DNA of 23,154 nucleotides from a virus. Positions 15,569 through 21,179 of the stretch are shown in pieces (position 1 is the first letter of the stretch; each line of letters starts with the position of its first letter). The position numbers and the translations under genes were made by a program. The stretch spans positions 1 to 23,154 of IMG/VR virus record IMGVR_UViG_3300045927_000062. One strand, 5' to 3'. The notes below the pieces were generated by a model. That model worked only from the letters and a program-made list of their open reading frames with translations. It made no database searches and was not told the DNA's origin.

Positions 15569-15577
15569 GGGAATTCG

Positions 15578-15853
15578 CTATTTTCTTAATGTTTTGAGCG
15601 ACTTTCGCCCTGAGCGGGAACGTACCGGGAATGGAATCGCCGCGAGTCGGTCCGGTCGGCTCTGCAGATCCTCCAGCACGTGCACCTTGCTCCACCGATA
15701 GTCCTGGCCGTCGAGCGGGGCGGGCTGAAACGTCCCGGCCTGGACCGCCTGCACGATGACGGATTCCTCAAGGCCATAGATCAGGGCGAGCTCGGACACG
15801 ACGAGCACCAGGGGCCACGTATCCACGTCATCGACAAGAAACCGAGGGGACAT
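15578..15853 (-). CDS. Excisionase-like small HTH protein
   Basis: The 91-residue protein starts at an ATG that overlaps the integrase stop (TGATG), so the two are translationally coupled. Residues about 18-62 (VVSELALIYGLEESVIVQAVQAG, then YRWSKVHVLEDLQ) match the winged-helix/AlpA-excisionase pattern: a helix-turn-helix, a hydrophobic wing containing an aromatic-Arg-Trp, and a closing helix. The basic C-terminus (RSRSGRKSLKTLRK) could contact DNA. The stop lies 10 bases from the tRNA core of attP. A recombination directionality factor is the likeliest role; a transcription regulator is possible. Open frame upstream to 16033 overlaps the integrase and is not used. Confidence 0.65.
   Translation of the reverse strand: MSPRFLVDDVDTWPLVLVVSELALIYGLEESVIVQAVQAGTFQPAPLDGQDYRWSKVHVLEDLQSRPDRLAAIPFPVRSRSGRKSLKTLRK
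15615..15633 (+). repeat. 19-bp direct repeat, right copy
   Basis: This copy is identical to 15387-15405. It lies inside the 3' part of the excisionase-like gene, so the same bases serve coding and probably binding. Confidence 0.7.
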
Positions 15854-16911
15854 CACGCGCTCTTGCGACGGCGGCCGGCGCCGACCATTTGGAGTTGATC
15901 GTCCCGGCGGGCTTCGGCATAAATGCGCAGCAGCATCTCGGGATGCTTCCAGTTGCCCTGCTTCTGCACGGCACTGATGGGCGCGCCCTTCTCGAGCAGA
16001 TACCGCGTCGCGCCCGTGCGGCGCGTGGCCCAATGGAAGGTGAGCCCGCCTCGCCGGCGACCATAGGCCAGGCCGGCTTGCGTGCAGAGATACTCGAACC
16101 GTTGGCGCACGGAGCCGAGCCAGTCGCGCGGATTCTGGGCGCGGCGAAACTTCGCGAAATAGAACCGCTCGTCACCGCGCTCGAGCTCCTTGAGCACGGC
16201 CTGGGCGCGCGTCGAGAGCGCCGTCTCGTAGGCCTCGCCGCTCTTCGCATGTTTCACGTACAACCAGGCACCATCATGTTCGCTGCGCTCGAGGTCCAGG
16301 AGGTCGCCGAGCCGGATCAGCGTGTCGAGGCCCAGGATGATCAGGGCGCGGTCCTGGGCATCGTCGCAGGCGTCGAGCAGGCGCCGCTCTTCGGCCGGCG
16401 CGAGCAGCCGCCGCTTGAGGGGCGGCGCCTTCAAGCGCTTCAGGCCGGCGATGGGCGAGGCGGTGAGGTACTTCGGCACGGCGTCGCGGAGCATGCCCTT
16501 GAGGAGGTCGACTTCCCGGTTGACCGTGCGCGGCTGGACTTTGCGCGACGCCATGTAGGCGCGGACCCGGTCGGCGTCAATCGCGGAGAGGAGATCGCGG
16601 TCGAAGAACGCGCGGAGCGGGGTGAGCATTTCGAGCTCGCGCCGGGCGCCCCGGCGGAGCGCGATGACGTGCGCGGCGTAGGTCTCGGCATAGGCGCTGA
16701 AGCGGACCATCGGCGCGGCGTCGGGGAGGCGCTTGACGGTGCGGGTCGCCAGCTCGAGCATGCGGCGCTGGTAGGCTTCCTGAGCGAGCCGCTTCGCATC
16801 GCGACGTTGCGTGACGGTCTTGCCGATGAGGATGTCGGTGCGTTCCTTCCGGCGCGCCGTCTCGAGCCAAAGCCACCAGTACTGTGATTCCGGTCGGGTG
16901 AAAATACCCAC
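15853..16911 (-). CDS. int: Tyrosine-type phage integrase
   Basis: The 352-residue site-specific recombinase has an N-terminal arm/core-binding part (SAM-like segment about residues 69-158, FSAYAETYAAHVIALRRGARR through NREVDLLKGMLRDA). The catalytic domain shows Arg200 (TLIRLGDLLDLE), Lys223 (KHAKSGEAYET), Arg297 in FHWATRRTGATRYLLEKG, Trp321 (GNWKHPEM) and the nucleophile Tyr331 (LLRIYAEARR). The position three residues before Arg297, usually His, is Trp294, with a His at 293. GTG 16911 is the start, with GGAG about 11 bases upstream. The gene should recombine the adjacent attP with a host tRNA-Ala gene, helped by the coupled downstream excisionase-like protein. Confidence 0.93.
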   Translation of the reverse strand: MGIFTRPESQYWWLWLETARRKERTDILIGKTVTQRRDAKRLAQEAYQRRMLELATRTVKRLPDAAPMVRFSAYAETYAAHVIALRRGARRELEMLTPLRAFFDRDLLSAIDADRVRAYMASRKVQPRTVNREVDLLKGMLRDAVPKYLTASPIAGLKRLKAPPLKRRLLAPAEERRLLDACDDAQDRALIILGLDTLIRLGDLLDLERSEHDGAWLYVKHAKSGEAYETALSTRAQAVLKELERGDERFYFAKFRRAQNPRDWLGSVRQRFEYLCTQAGLAYGRRRGGLTFHWATRRTGATRYLLEKGAPISAVQKQGNWKHPEMLLRIYAEARRDDQLQMVGAGRRRKSA

Positions 16912-16924
16912 GGACCACGGACTC

Positions 16925-17137
16925 CTACGTCTGCCGGCGCCGGCGACCGTTCCGGTGTAACTCTCGGGTCACGCGGGCAATGCTCTGACGAGCCAAGAGC
17001 TTGAGTTCGGCTTTGAAGGCCGGATCGTTCAACATCTCGCGGGCCGCTTCGGCGGCGATCTTCTCAATCGTCAGACTGATGGCCGAATAGACCACGTCGT
17101 TCGTGCGTTGCTGGGCGAGCCGCTCAAGGATTGTCAT
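16925..17137 (-). CDS. Unknown small phage protein upstream of integrase
   Basis: This 70-residue, mostly helical protein reads ILERLAQQRTNDVVYSAISL, TIEKIAAEAAREMLNDPAFK, AELKLLARQSIARVTREL and ends in a basic HRNGRRRRQT tail. No family is recognised with certainty. GTG at 17143 is also possible, but ATG 17137 has GAGAGG eight bases upstream. It precedes the integrase by 13 bases and is probably co-transcribed. The basic tail and helices would allow nucleic-acid or protein binding; no function is claimed. Confidence 0.6.
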   Translation of the reverse strand: MTILERLAQQRTNDVVYSAISLTIEKIAAEAAREMLNDPAFKAELKLLARQSIARVTRELHRNGRRRRQT

Positions 17138-17193
17138 CGTCACGTCCTCTCATTCCGGAACCGCATATGAAGATGCCATGAAGAAAAATCCTA

Positions 17194-17222
17194 TTGCAGG
17201 AGTTTCTTCTCGGGTGTTACGG
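17194..17222 (+). promoter_or_regulatory. Possible sigma70-type promoter
   Basis: TTGCAG (17194-17199), a 17-base spacer, then TTACGG (17217-17222) lie upstream of GAAAGGGG and ATG 17254. The -35 is good and the -10 weak. It would drive the small rightward gene that converges on the repressor. Confidence 0.3.
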
Positions 17223-17253
17223 TGAGGGCTTGTGTGGAAAGGGGCGTCCGCTG

Positions 17254-17511
17254 ATGGCTTCGTCTTCCTCACGTCTTCCCTCCGTCGTCGACAAATTCCG
17301 CTGGGTTATCGAGCAGTACGACGCGTTACTCCCCGAGGGCCAGGCCGCGGTGGACGCGGTGCTCGTCGCGGTCCCGCGTCGCCCGGTATCGGCGCAGGCC
17401 CTGTCGTCTCAGCCGCCCACGGCAGCGCATCCGACACGCCCAGCAGAGCCGTCCGACCCGCCACGGTTGTCCCGTAGAGTTTCCGCACGACATGGGCGGC
17501 CTCGGGGGTAA
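17254..17511 (+). CDS. Small unknown protein, converging on and overlapping the repressor gene
   Basis: The 85-residue frame has a good ribosome site (GAAAGGGG). Its first 37 residues look like real protein (LPSVVDKFRWVIEQYDALLP, EGQAAVDAVLV), similar to C-terminal helices of small phage repressors in my recollection. The rest is a Pro/Ser/Arg-rich stretch complementary to the repressor tail and may be only a shadow. It overlaps the convergent repressor by about 206 bases. Either one of the two reading frames is shorter in reality, or the pair is a true convergent overlap with antisense potential. Confidence 0.4.
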   Translation: MASSSSRLPSVVDKFRWVIEQYDALLPEGQAAVDAVLVAVPRRPVSAQALSSQPPTAAHPTRPAEPSDPPRLSRRVSARHGRPRG

Positions 17512-17746
17512 GCGGCGTCTTCCCTGCGTCGATGATCGAGGTCAGAATATCAATGCACTCCAGGCCGAGCGCGCGCGCATACTTTCCGAGACTCTCGACC
17601 GTGCCGGCGTCGCCGGCTTCGATGGTCTGGACCGTCTTGTAGGTCGGCCCGCCGTTGCGTTCGACGTCGATCGGGCGCCACTTGCGGTTGAGGCGGTAGC
17701 GCTGCAGCGTTTGCCCCACGGCGACCCACAGTTCCTCATCGGTCAC
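17306..17746 (-). CDS. Putative phage repressor (XRE-type HTH)
   Basis: The protein carries an N-terminal lambda-repressor-like HTH: LWVAVGQTLQRYRLNRKWRP then IDVERNGGPTYKTVQTIEAG and TVESLGKYARALGLECIDILTSI. A short middle region (TPLTPEAAHVVRKLYGTTVAG) follows and then a Pro/Arg-rich tail of doubtful nature. There is no LexA-type Ser/Lys autocleavage domain. Open frame extends to TTG 17818 with a GTG at 17785, but GTG 17746 is chosen because a TATAAT box ends six bases before it, which gives a leaderless mRNA of 146 codons as for lambda cI from its maintenance promoter. It is divergent from the Cro-like gene and would shut the rightward early promoter. Confidence 0.7.
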   Translation of the reverse strand: MTDEELWVAVGQTLQRYRLNRKWRPIDVERNGGPTYKTVQTIEAGDAGTVESLGKYARALGLECIDILTSIIDAGKTPLTPEAAHVVRKLYGTTVAGRTALLGVSDALPWAAETTGPAPIPGDAGPRRAPRPPRPGPRGVTRRTAR

Positions 17747-17752
17747 CTCGAC

Positions 17753-17782
17753 ATTATAGAAAACTTCTTCTAGCGCTGTCTG
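17753..17782 (-). promoter_or_regulatory. Promoter of the repressor gene (PRM-like)
   Basis: On the minus strand CAGACA (17782-17777), an 18-base spacer and a perfect TATAAT (17758-17753) lie so that transcription should start at or next to GTG 17746. The -10 region is part of a 16-base element (17753-17768) that recurs, inverted, at the Cro-side promoter. Confidence 0.6.
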
Positions 17783-17810
17783 CACCCTTACCCCACTACC
17801 GGTTGTTGTT

Positions 17811-17887
17811 GGAATCAAATCCTACCATAGATTTTAATTCCTTGACATGCGCGGAGAAGTTTCCTATTTTCTCGGGAATGAATTTCC
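17811..17887. promoter_or_regulatory. Candidate operator cluster of the lysogeny switch
   Basis: Three GGA-N6/7-TCC elements occur: 17811-17822 (GGAATCAAATCC), 17853-17864 (GGAGAAGTTTCC) and 17875-17887 (GGAATGAATTTCC), the last covering the Cro-like start codon. An inverted pair GGAATCAAAT ... ATTTTAATTCC also spans 17811-17841. They are imperfect dyads of the size bound by XRE-type dimers. The exact operator unit cannot be fixed by eye. Confidence 0.4.
17842..17870 (+). promoter_or_regulatory. Rightward early promoter (PR-like)
   Basis: A perfect TTGACA (17842-17847), a 17-base spacer and TATTTT (17865-17870) lie just before ATG 17878. The expected start of transcription is at or one base before the ATG, so the Cro-like mRNA is probably leaderless. 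The spacer and -10 hold the shared element AGAAGTTTCCTATTTT (17855-17870), a candidate operator. Confidence 0.75.
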
Positions 17888-18090
17888 GTGAACTTCGGGA
17901 GCACGCCGGCATCACGCAGTACCGGCTAGCCCGACTGAGCGGCGTCGAACAGACGACGATCAGCCAGATCGAGCTGGGCAAAGTGCGGGATCCGCGCTGG
18001 TCCACGATTTCGGCCCTCGCGACGGCCCTTAATGTCGCCCCTGGGACCGTCGCGAAGGCTATTCAAGAAACGGCCAGGAAGATCGCATGA
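17878..18090 (+). CDS. Cro-like XRE-family regulator
   Basis: At 70 residues the protein is little more than one helix-turn-helix: NFRELREHAGITQYRLARLS, GVEQTTISQIELGKVRDPRW and STISALATALNVAPGTVAKA, the classic XRE pattern. ATG 17878 is chosen over an upstream open frame to TTG 17803 because a strong promoter ends seven bases before it and the HTH begins at once. It is the first gene of the rightward early operon and is divergent from the repressor. A Cro-type role, repressing the repressor promoter, is inferred. The stop overlaps the next gene's start (GCATGATGG). Confidence 0.85.
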   Translation: MNFRELREHAGITQYRLARLSGVEQTTISQIELGKVRDPRWSTISALATALNVAPGTVAKAIQETARKIA

Positions 18091-18299
18091 TGGAGAGCCC
18101 GTATCTGACGGCGCGCGAGACCCTCGCCTATCTGCGGATCGGCTCCCAGTCGGCGCTCTATCGGCTCATCCGGGAACATGCCCTGCCGTTCTGCCGGGTG
18201 GGACGGCTGTATCGCTTCGATCGGCGGGAGCTGGACGCGTGGATGCGGGGGTTCGGGTCTGCCCTGGAGCAGGTGCGTCATGAACGCCGGAGTGCCTGA
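18087..18299 (+). CDS. AlpA/excisionase-family HTH protein
   Basis: The 70-residue protein has the helix-turn-helix 17 pattern: YLTARETLAYLRIGSQSALY, RLIREHALPFCRVGRLYRFD and RRELDAWMRG, with the GR-x-YRF wing and the closing D-AW helix. This family includes excisionases, AlpA regulators and terminase-associated DNA binders. It is translationally coupled to the Cro-like gene in the early operon. That makes it a second candidate directionality factor besides the gene next to the integrase. Two in-frame ATGs (18087 and 18090) are equivalent. Confidence 0.82.
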   Translation: MMESPYLTARETLAYLRIGSQSALYRLIREHALPFCRVGRLYRFDRRELDAWMRGFGSALEQVRHERRSA

Positions 18300-18328
18300 G
18301 ATGTTCCGTTGGCGGCAGCAGGACGGCG

Positions 18329-19081
18329 ATGTCCCACAAGATGACTGAGCTGGTCTGGAATCTGGATGCGGATGTGGTCACGACGAACGAGCGGATCATC
18401 CTGGTCTGCCTGGCCGACTACTGCCGTGAGCACGGCCGGGAGGCGTGGCCGGCGTGGTCGACGATCGTGACGCGGACCTCGCTGGGGCGAAACACCGTCT
18501 GGCGGTGCCTGAACCGGCTCAAGCGGATCGGCATCCTCCAGGCGTCCGGCCGGACCCGGCGCGGCACGGTCGTCTACCGTCTGAACGTGGATCGAGTGGT
18601 CGATCTGGGCCGGACTCGACCAGTCCCAAAGCTTGGGACTGGTGGGACTGGTGGGACTGGCTCAGAAACTCCACTAGTTCAACAGCTTAGGACTGGTGGG
18701 ACGCTCCCAGCTCCCTCCCGTCCCACCCAGAAACTCGACCAGTCCCACCCAGAGACCCCCCCAGTCCCAAAGCTTGGGACTGCACCAGTCCCAAAGCTTG
18801 GGACACGATCCGGTATTGATCCGGAATTGAACCGGAATAAGAGCGCGGCTGTCGCCGCGAAGAGTCTCTCCCCCTTTTCGGAGAAGACAGAAAAGGCACC
18901 GGACAAAGCCAAAGCCAGACCGAGAACCTGGAACCCCGACCGGACGACGAAGCACGAACCGGGGAAGACCGACTACGGGGACGATCAACCCCCGCTCCTC
19001 ACGGACCACCCCGACCTGATCAAAGCCTGGATTGAACGCTGGTATCCCGAAATGCTCGAGGAAGGCCTGGTGGAGGACTGA
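18329..19081 (+). CDS. Replication initiator-like winged-helix protein with internal origin
   Basis: The 250-residue protein begins with a winged-helix domain (residues about 5-90: MTELVWNLDADVVTTNERII through STIVTRTSLGRNTVWRCLN, then RLKRIGILQASGRTRRGTVV), as in phage O-like replication initiators (helix-turn-helix 36). Residues about 97-160 are low-complexity and contain PVPKLGT three times, because the DNA beneath them is a repeat cluster. A charged linker and an acidic C-terminal helix (DLIKAWIERWYPEMLEEGL) follow, possibly for contacting a helicase loader. ATG 18329 has AGGACGG upstream. Position between the Cro-like module and the RecT gene fits an initiator. As in lambda O, the protein probably binds the iterons within its own gene. 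Confidence 0.75.
   Translation: MSHKMTELVWNLDADVVTTNERIILVCLADYCREHGREAWPAWSTIVTRTSLGRNTVWRCLNRLKRIGILQASGRTRRGTVVYRLNVDRVVDLGRTRPVPKLGTGGTGGTGSETPLVQQLRTGGTLPAPSRPTQKLDQSHPETPPVPKLGTAPVPKLGTRSGIDPELNRNKSAAVAAKSLSPFSEKTEKAPDKAKARPRTWNPDRTTKHEPGKTDYGDDQPPLLTDHPDLIKAWIERWYPEMLEEGLVED
18619..18839 (+). other. Candidate phage replication origin (iterons plus 11-mers)
   Basis: An inverted repeat with 11-bp arms (ACCAGTCCCAA, AGC, TTGGGACTGGT) occurs at 18619-18643. A degenerate copy lies at 18673-18697 (5 mismatches of 25), and near-perfect copies at 18760-18784 and 18784-18808, the last two 24 bases apart. Extra half-sites GTGGGACTGG fill 18643-18660, with more at 18690-18750. Directly after come three 11-mers, GATCCGGTATT, GATCCGGAATT and GAACCGGAATA (18807-18839), a lower-GC, GATC-bearing block that could be the unwinding element. 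Iterons plus a melting region inside an initiator gene is the lambda-type origin plan. Confidence 0.75.
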
Positions 19082-19082
19082 A

Positions 19083-19832
19083 ATGGCTGACGCGCTGCGC
19101 CTCGTCGACGCGACTCCGGCTGTCACCGCGGATCAGGTGGCCCTCATCAAGACGACCATCGCCAAGGATGCGACCGACGACGAATTGAAGTTGTTCTTCT
19201 ACGACTGCCAGCGCCAGGGCGTGCATCCGCTCGACCGGTTGATTCATTTCACGAAGCGGGGCGGGAAGTACACGCCGATCACCTCCATCGACTTTCTCCG
19301 TCAGCGCGCGGCGCAGACGAACGAGTGCGCCGGGATCGACGACGCCGTCTTCGTCGGCGATCCGAAGACGCCGGCCTTTGCGGCGACGGTCACGGTCTAT
19401 CGGCTCGTCCAGGGCCAGCGCTGCGCGTTCACGGCGACGGCGCGCTGGAGCGAGTACAAGCCCGAGGCGAACGATTTCATGTGGGCGAAGATGCCGCACG
19501 TCATGCTGGGCAAGGTGGCCGAAGCGCTGGCGCTCCGCAAGGGCTTTCCCCAACAGCTCGCCGGCCTCTATGCGACCGAGGAGCTCGACCAGGCGGCGGG
19601 CCGCGAGCCGATCCCCGGCGCGGAGACCACGATTTCCGCCGCCCAGCGCAAGCGCCTGTTTGCGATCGCGCTCTCTCACGGCTGGGGGAAGACCGACATG
19701 CAGGCCGCCTTGCTCGAGCGCTTCGGCCTGCGCCGGACGGCGGACATTCGCGCCGCCGACTACGACGAGATCGTGCGCGCGTTCGAGCAGCCGCCTGCCG
19801 CGGTCGCGCCGGAGGCGGATCAGCCGTTCTGA
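19083..19832 (+). CDS. bet: RecT/Bet-family single-strand annealing protein
   Basis: The 249-residue recombinase starts at ATG 19083, just after the upstream stop, although the frame is open from 19032. The family core is clear: LIKTTIAKDATDDELKLFFY, a Cys-Arg-Gln-Gly-Val-His-Pro segment, TSIDFLRQRAAQTNECAGID, CAFTATARWSEYKP and WAKMPHVMLGKVAEALALRK with FPQQLAGLYATEELDQA. The C-terminal 60 residues (ISAAQRKRLFAIALSHGW, then ALLERFGLRRTADI and YDEIVRAFEQ) form an added helical domain. It anneals complementary ssDNA during phage recombination or replication restart. No partner 5'-3' exonuclease is recognisable in the window; the DUF1064 nuclease at 21876 is the only other candidate. Confidence 0.88.
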   Translation: MADALRLVDATPAVTADQVALIKTTIAKDATDDELKLFFYDCQRQGVHPLDRLIHFTKRGGKYTPITSIDFLRQRAAQTNECAGIDDAVFVGDPKTPAFAATVTVYRLVQGQRCAFTATARWSEYKPEANDFMWAKMPHVMLGKVAEALALRKGFPQQLAGLYATEELDQAAGREPIPGAETTISAAQRKRLFAIALSHGWGKTDMQAALLERFGLRRTADIRAADYDEIVRAFEQPPAAVAPEADQPF

Positions 19833-19844
19833 CGGAGGACGCCG

Positions 19845-20282
19845 ATGACCCTCATGTCTCGCCGGCAACTCGTGTTCCTCGTGCTCCTGAGTGCCAGTGG
19901 CTGCCTGCTGCAAGGCTGCGAGGACGAGATCACGATCGTGGCGCCGACCGCCCCAGACCCGCCCCCGTCCCCGATTCCCGATCGGGTCGAGTTCCGGGTC
20001 CTCGGCACGTTCGAGTCCGTCACCGTCCGCCATGTGACGGCGCAAGATGGCACGGCGGTGGTTGAAACTGGGTTACCGTTTTTCAGTGCGTTCCAGACGA
20101 CGTCGGCGCAAATGTTCTTGTCCCTGACCGTGCAGGCAAACGGAGATGGATTTCTCCAGCTCCAAATTCTCGTCAATGGCAACGTGGTGCGCGAAGCGAC
20201 CAGTACGACCGACGATCCGCATCTCGCCATCTCTGTCACGTATCGGCGCGGGGATCAGCCGTCCGTCCCAGTTCCCGTTTGA
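19845..20282 (+). CDS. Predicted secreted lipoprotein
   Basis: This 145-residue protein has a type II signal peptide: MTLMSRRQ, then the hydrophobic LVFLVLLSASGCLLQGC. Two possible lipidation cysteines, Cys20 (ASGC) and Cys25 (LQGC), both differ slightly from the consensus lipobox. A Pro-rich tether (VAPTAPDPPPSPIPD) leads to a beta-rich domain of about 100 residues (VEFRVLGTFESVTVRHVT, MFLSLTVQANGDGFLQLQIL). GGAGG precedes ATG 19845. A membrane-anchored lipoprotein inside the early/recombination operon is odd; superinfection exclusion or host envelope modification is a reasonable guess, with no direct sequence match to known exclusion lipoproteins. Confidence 0.75.
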   Translation: MTLMSRRQLVFLVLLSASGCLLQGCEDEITIVAPTAPDPPPSPIPDRVEFRVLGTFESVTVRHVTAQDGTAVVETGLPFFSAFQTTSAQMFLSLTVQANGDGFLQLQILVNGNVVREATSTTDDPHLAISVTYRRGDQPSVPVPV

Positions 20283-20295
20283 CGAATTGTGCTGT

Positions 20296-20533
20296 GGCAA
20301 GGTCTGGGGCGGCAAGGCTAGGTGGGGCAGCGTTCGGTGCGGTGTGGCACGGCACGGCATGTCATGGTCCGGTCTGGCGCGGCTTGGTGTGACTGGGTCC
20401 GGTAGGGTGTGGCAGGGCGCGGTACGTAGCAGGCTGGGTTAGGCGCGGCGGGATGTGGCAAGGCTTGGTCAGGCAAGTCATGGGTCTGGCAGTGGTCGGG
20501 TTTGGCGGGTTCGGGTCTGGTATGGCAGGGCTT
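20296..20533 (+). repeat. Pentanucleotide-phased G-rich array A (GGYNN)
   Basis: This gene-free stretch can be cut into 5-base units without slack. From 20296 to 20425 there are 26 consecutive units (for example GGTCT, GGCAC, GGTGC, GGCAT): 22 start GGY, base 1 is G in 25 of 26 and base 3 is C or T in 25 of 26, while bases 4 and 5 vary. After a one-base slip near 20431 the pattern continues to about 20533 with further slips. The period is not a multiple of three, so frames through it are not coding. It lies just upstream of the gene at 20555. Confidence 0.88.
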
Positions 20534-20554
20534 TTCTGAAGGGATGGTGGCGGC

Positions 20555-21175
20555 ATGGCGACAACAGTCACGGCGATCGGTCCAGAGGTCACGAACGGCG
20601 CAAAAATTCTCATCGAAACGACGGTGCCCTATGGGGCCATCGTCGAGATCACGGGCACCGCTGATCTGCTCTTCCATCGGTGGAATGTCGAAGCGGTGGA
20701 AGCGAAGGGCAAAGCCGCAAAGGGGAGCAAGGCCAAGAAAACCGATGATCTCGAAAGCTATGTCTATCGGGATGATCACGGGATGCTGGCCATCCCCGGT
20801 GAATATCTCCGGCAGTCCATCATCAACGCGGCCAAGTATCGCCAGGACCCGCGCAGCCCGCGCAAGAGTGCGATGGATCTCTTCAAAGCGGGGATTGTCA
20901 CGCTCACGCCTCTAGCTTCGCTCGGCGTAACAGAGTGGACATACGAACACAAGTGCCGCGTGACGGTGCAACGCAACGGCATCACCCGCGTGCGGCCCGC
21001 GATCAAAGCGGGCTGGAGCACCAGCTTTATCTTTATGGTCAATCTCCCTGAATACATCCCGCCCGATGTGTTGCATGACGTGTTGATCAACGCGGGGCGC
21101 TTGATCGGCGTGGGGGATTCGAGACCCACCTATGGCCGATTCCAGGTCACACGGTTCGAATTGACGGGGCTGTAG
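20555..21175 (+). CDS. Conserved-looking protein of unknown function between two pentamer arrays
   Basis: I do not recognise a named family for this 206-residue protein. It looks well folded and alpha/beta: GAKILIETTVPYGAIVEITG, TADLLFHRWNVEAVEAKGKA, a Lys-rich loop (AAKGSKAKKTDD), YVYRDDHGMLAIPGEYLRQS, IINAAKYRQDPRSPRKSAMD, and a C-terminal PEYIPPDVLHDVLINAGRLI with DSRPTYGRFQVTRFEL. There is no signal or membrane helix. The IPGEYLR and AAKYRQDPRSPRKS motifs recall proteins near RecT genes in other temperate phages (from memory). AAGGGATGG precedes the ATG. Being placed between two similar G-rich arrays, its product may bind them or the DNA/RNA made from them. The basic loop suits nucleic-acid binding; this is a hypothesis. 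Confidence 0.85.
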   Translation: MATTVTAIGPEVTNGAKILIETTVPYGAIVEITGTADLLFHRWNVEAVEAKGKAAKGSKAKKTDDLESYVYRDDHGMLAIPGEYLRQSIINAAKYRQDPRSPRKSAMDLFKAGIVTLTPLASLGVTEWTYEHKCRVTVQRNGITRVRPAIKAGWSTSFIFMVNLPEYIPPDVLHDVLINAGRLIGVGDSRPTYGRFQVTRFELTGL

Positions 21176-21179
21176 TCTT

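Larger units (their letters stand above)
15253..15577. other. Phage attachment site region (attP)
   Basis: This 325-base stretch has no convincing gene; short frames here overlap repeats. It contains a tRNA 3'-half (15519-15568), one copy of a 19-bp repeat (15387-15405, the other at 15615-15633) and three 10-bp tandem repeats (15411-15440). It lies between the end of the late operon and the integrase module, transcribed toward each other. The makeup, core plus flanking repeats next to an integrase gene, is that of a tyrosine-recombinase attP. No clear terminator was seen for either operon. Confidence 0.8.

Noticed and set aside
18619-18808. CRISPR array
   Set aside because: Repeat spacing is irregular (54, 87, 24 bases), the units are inverted repeats within a coding frame, and no cas gene is present.
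20146-20442. Frame running from the lipoprotein gene into array A
   Set aside because: A 5-base period produces long open frames by chance; the tail is a low-complexity 5-residue periodic string with no ribosome site.
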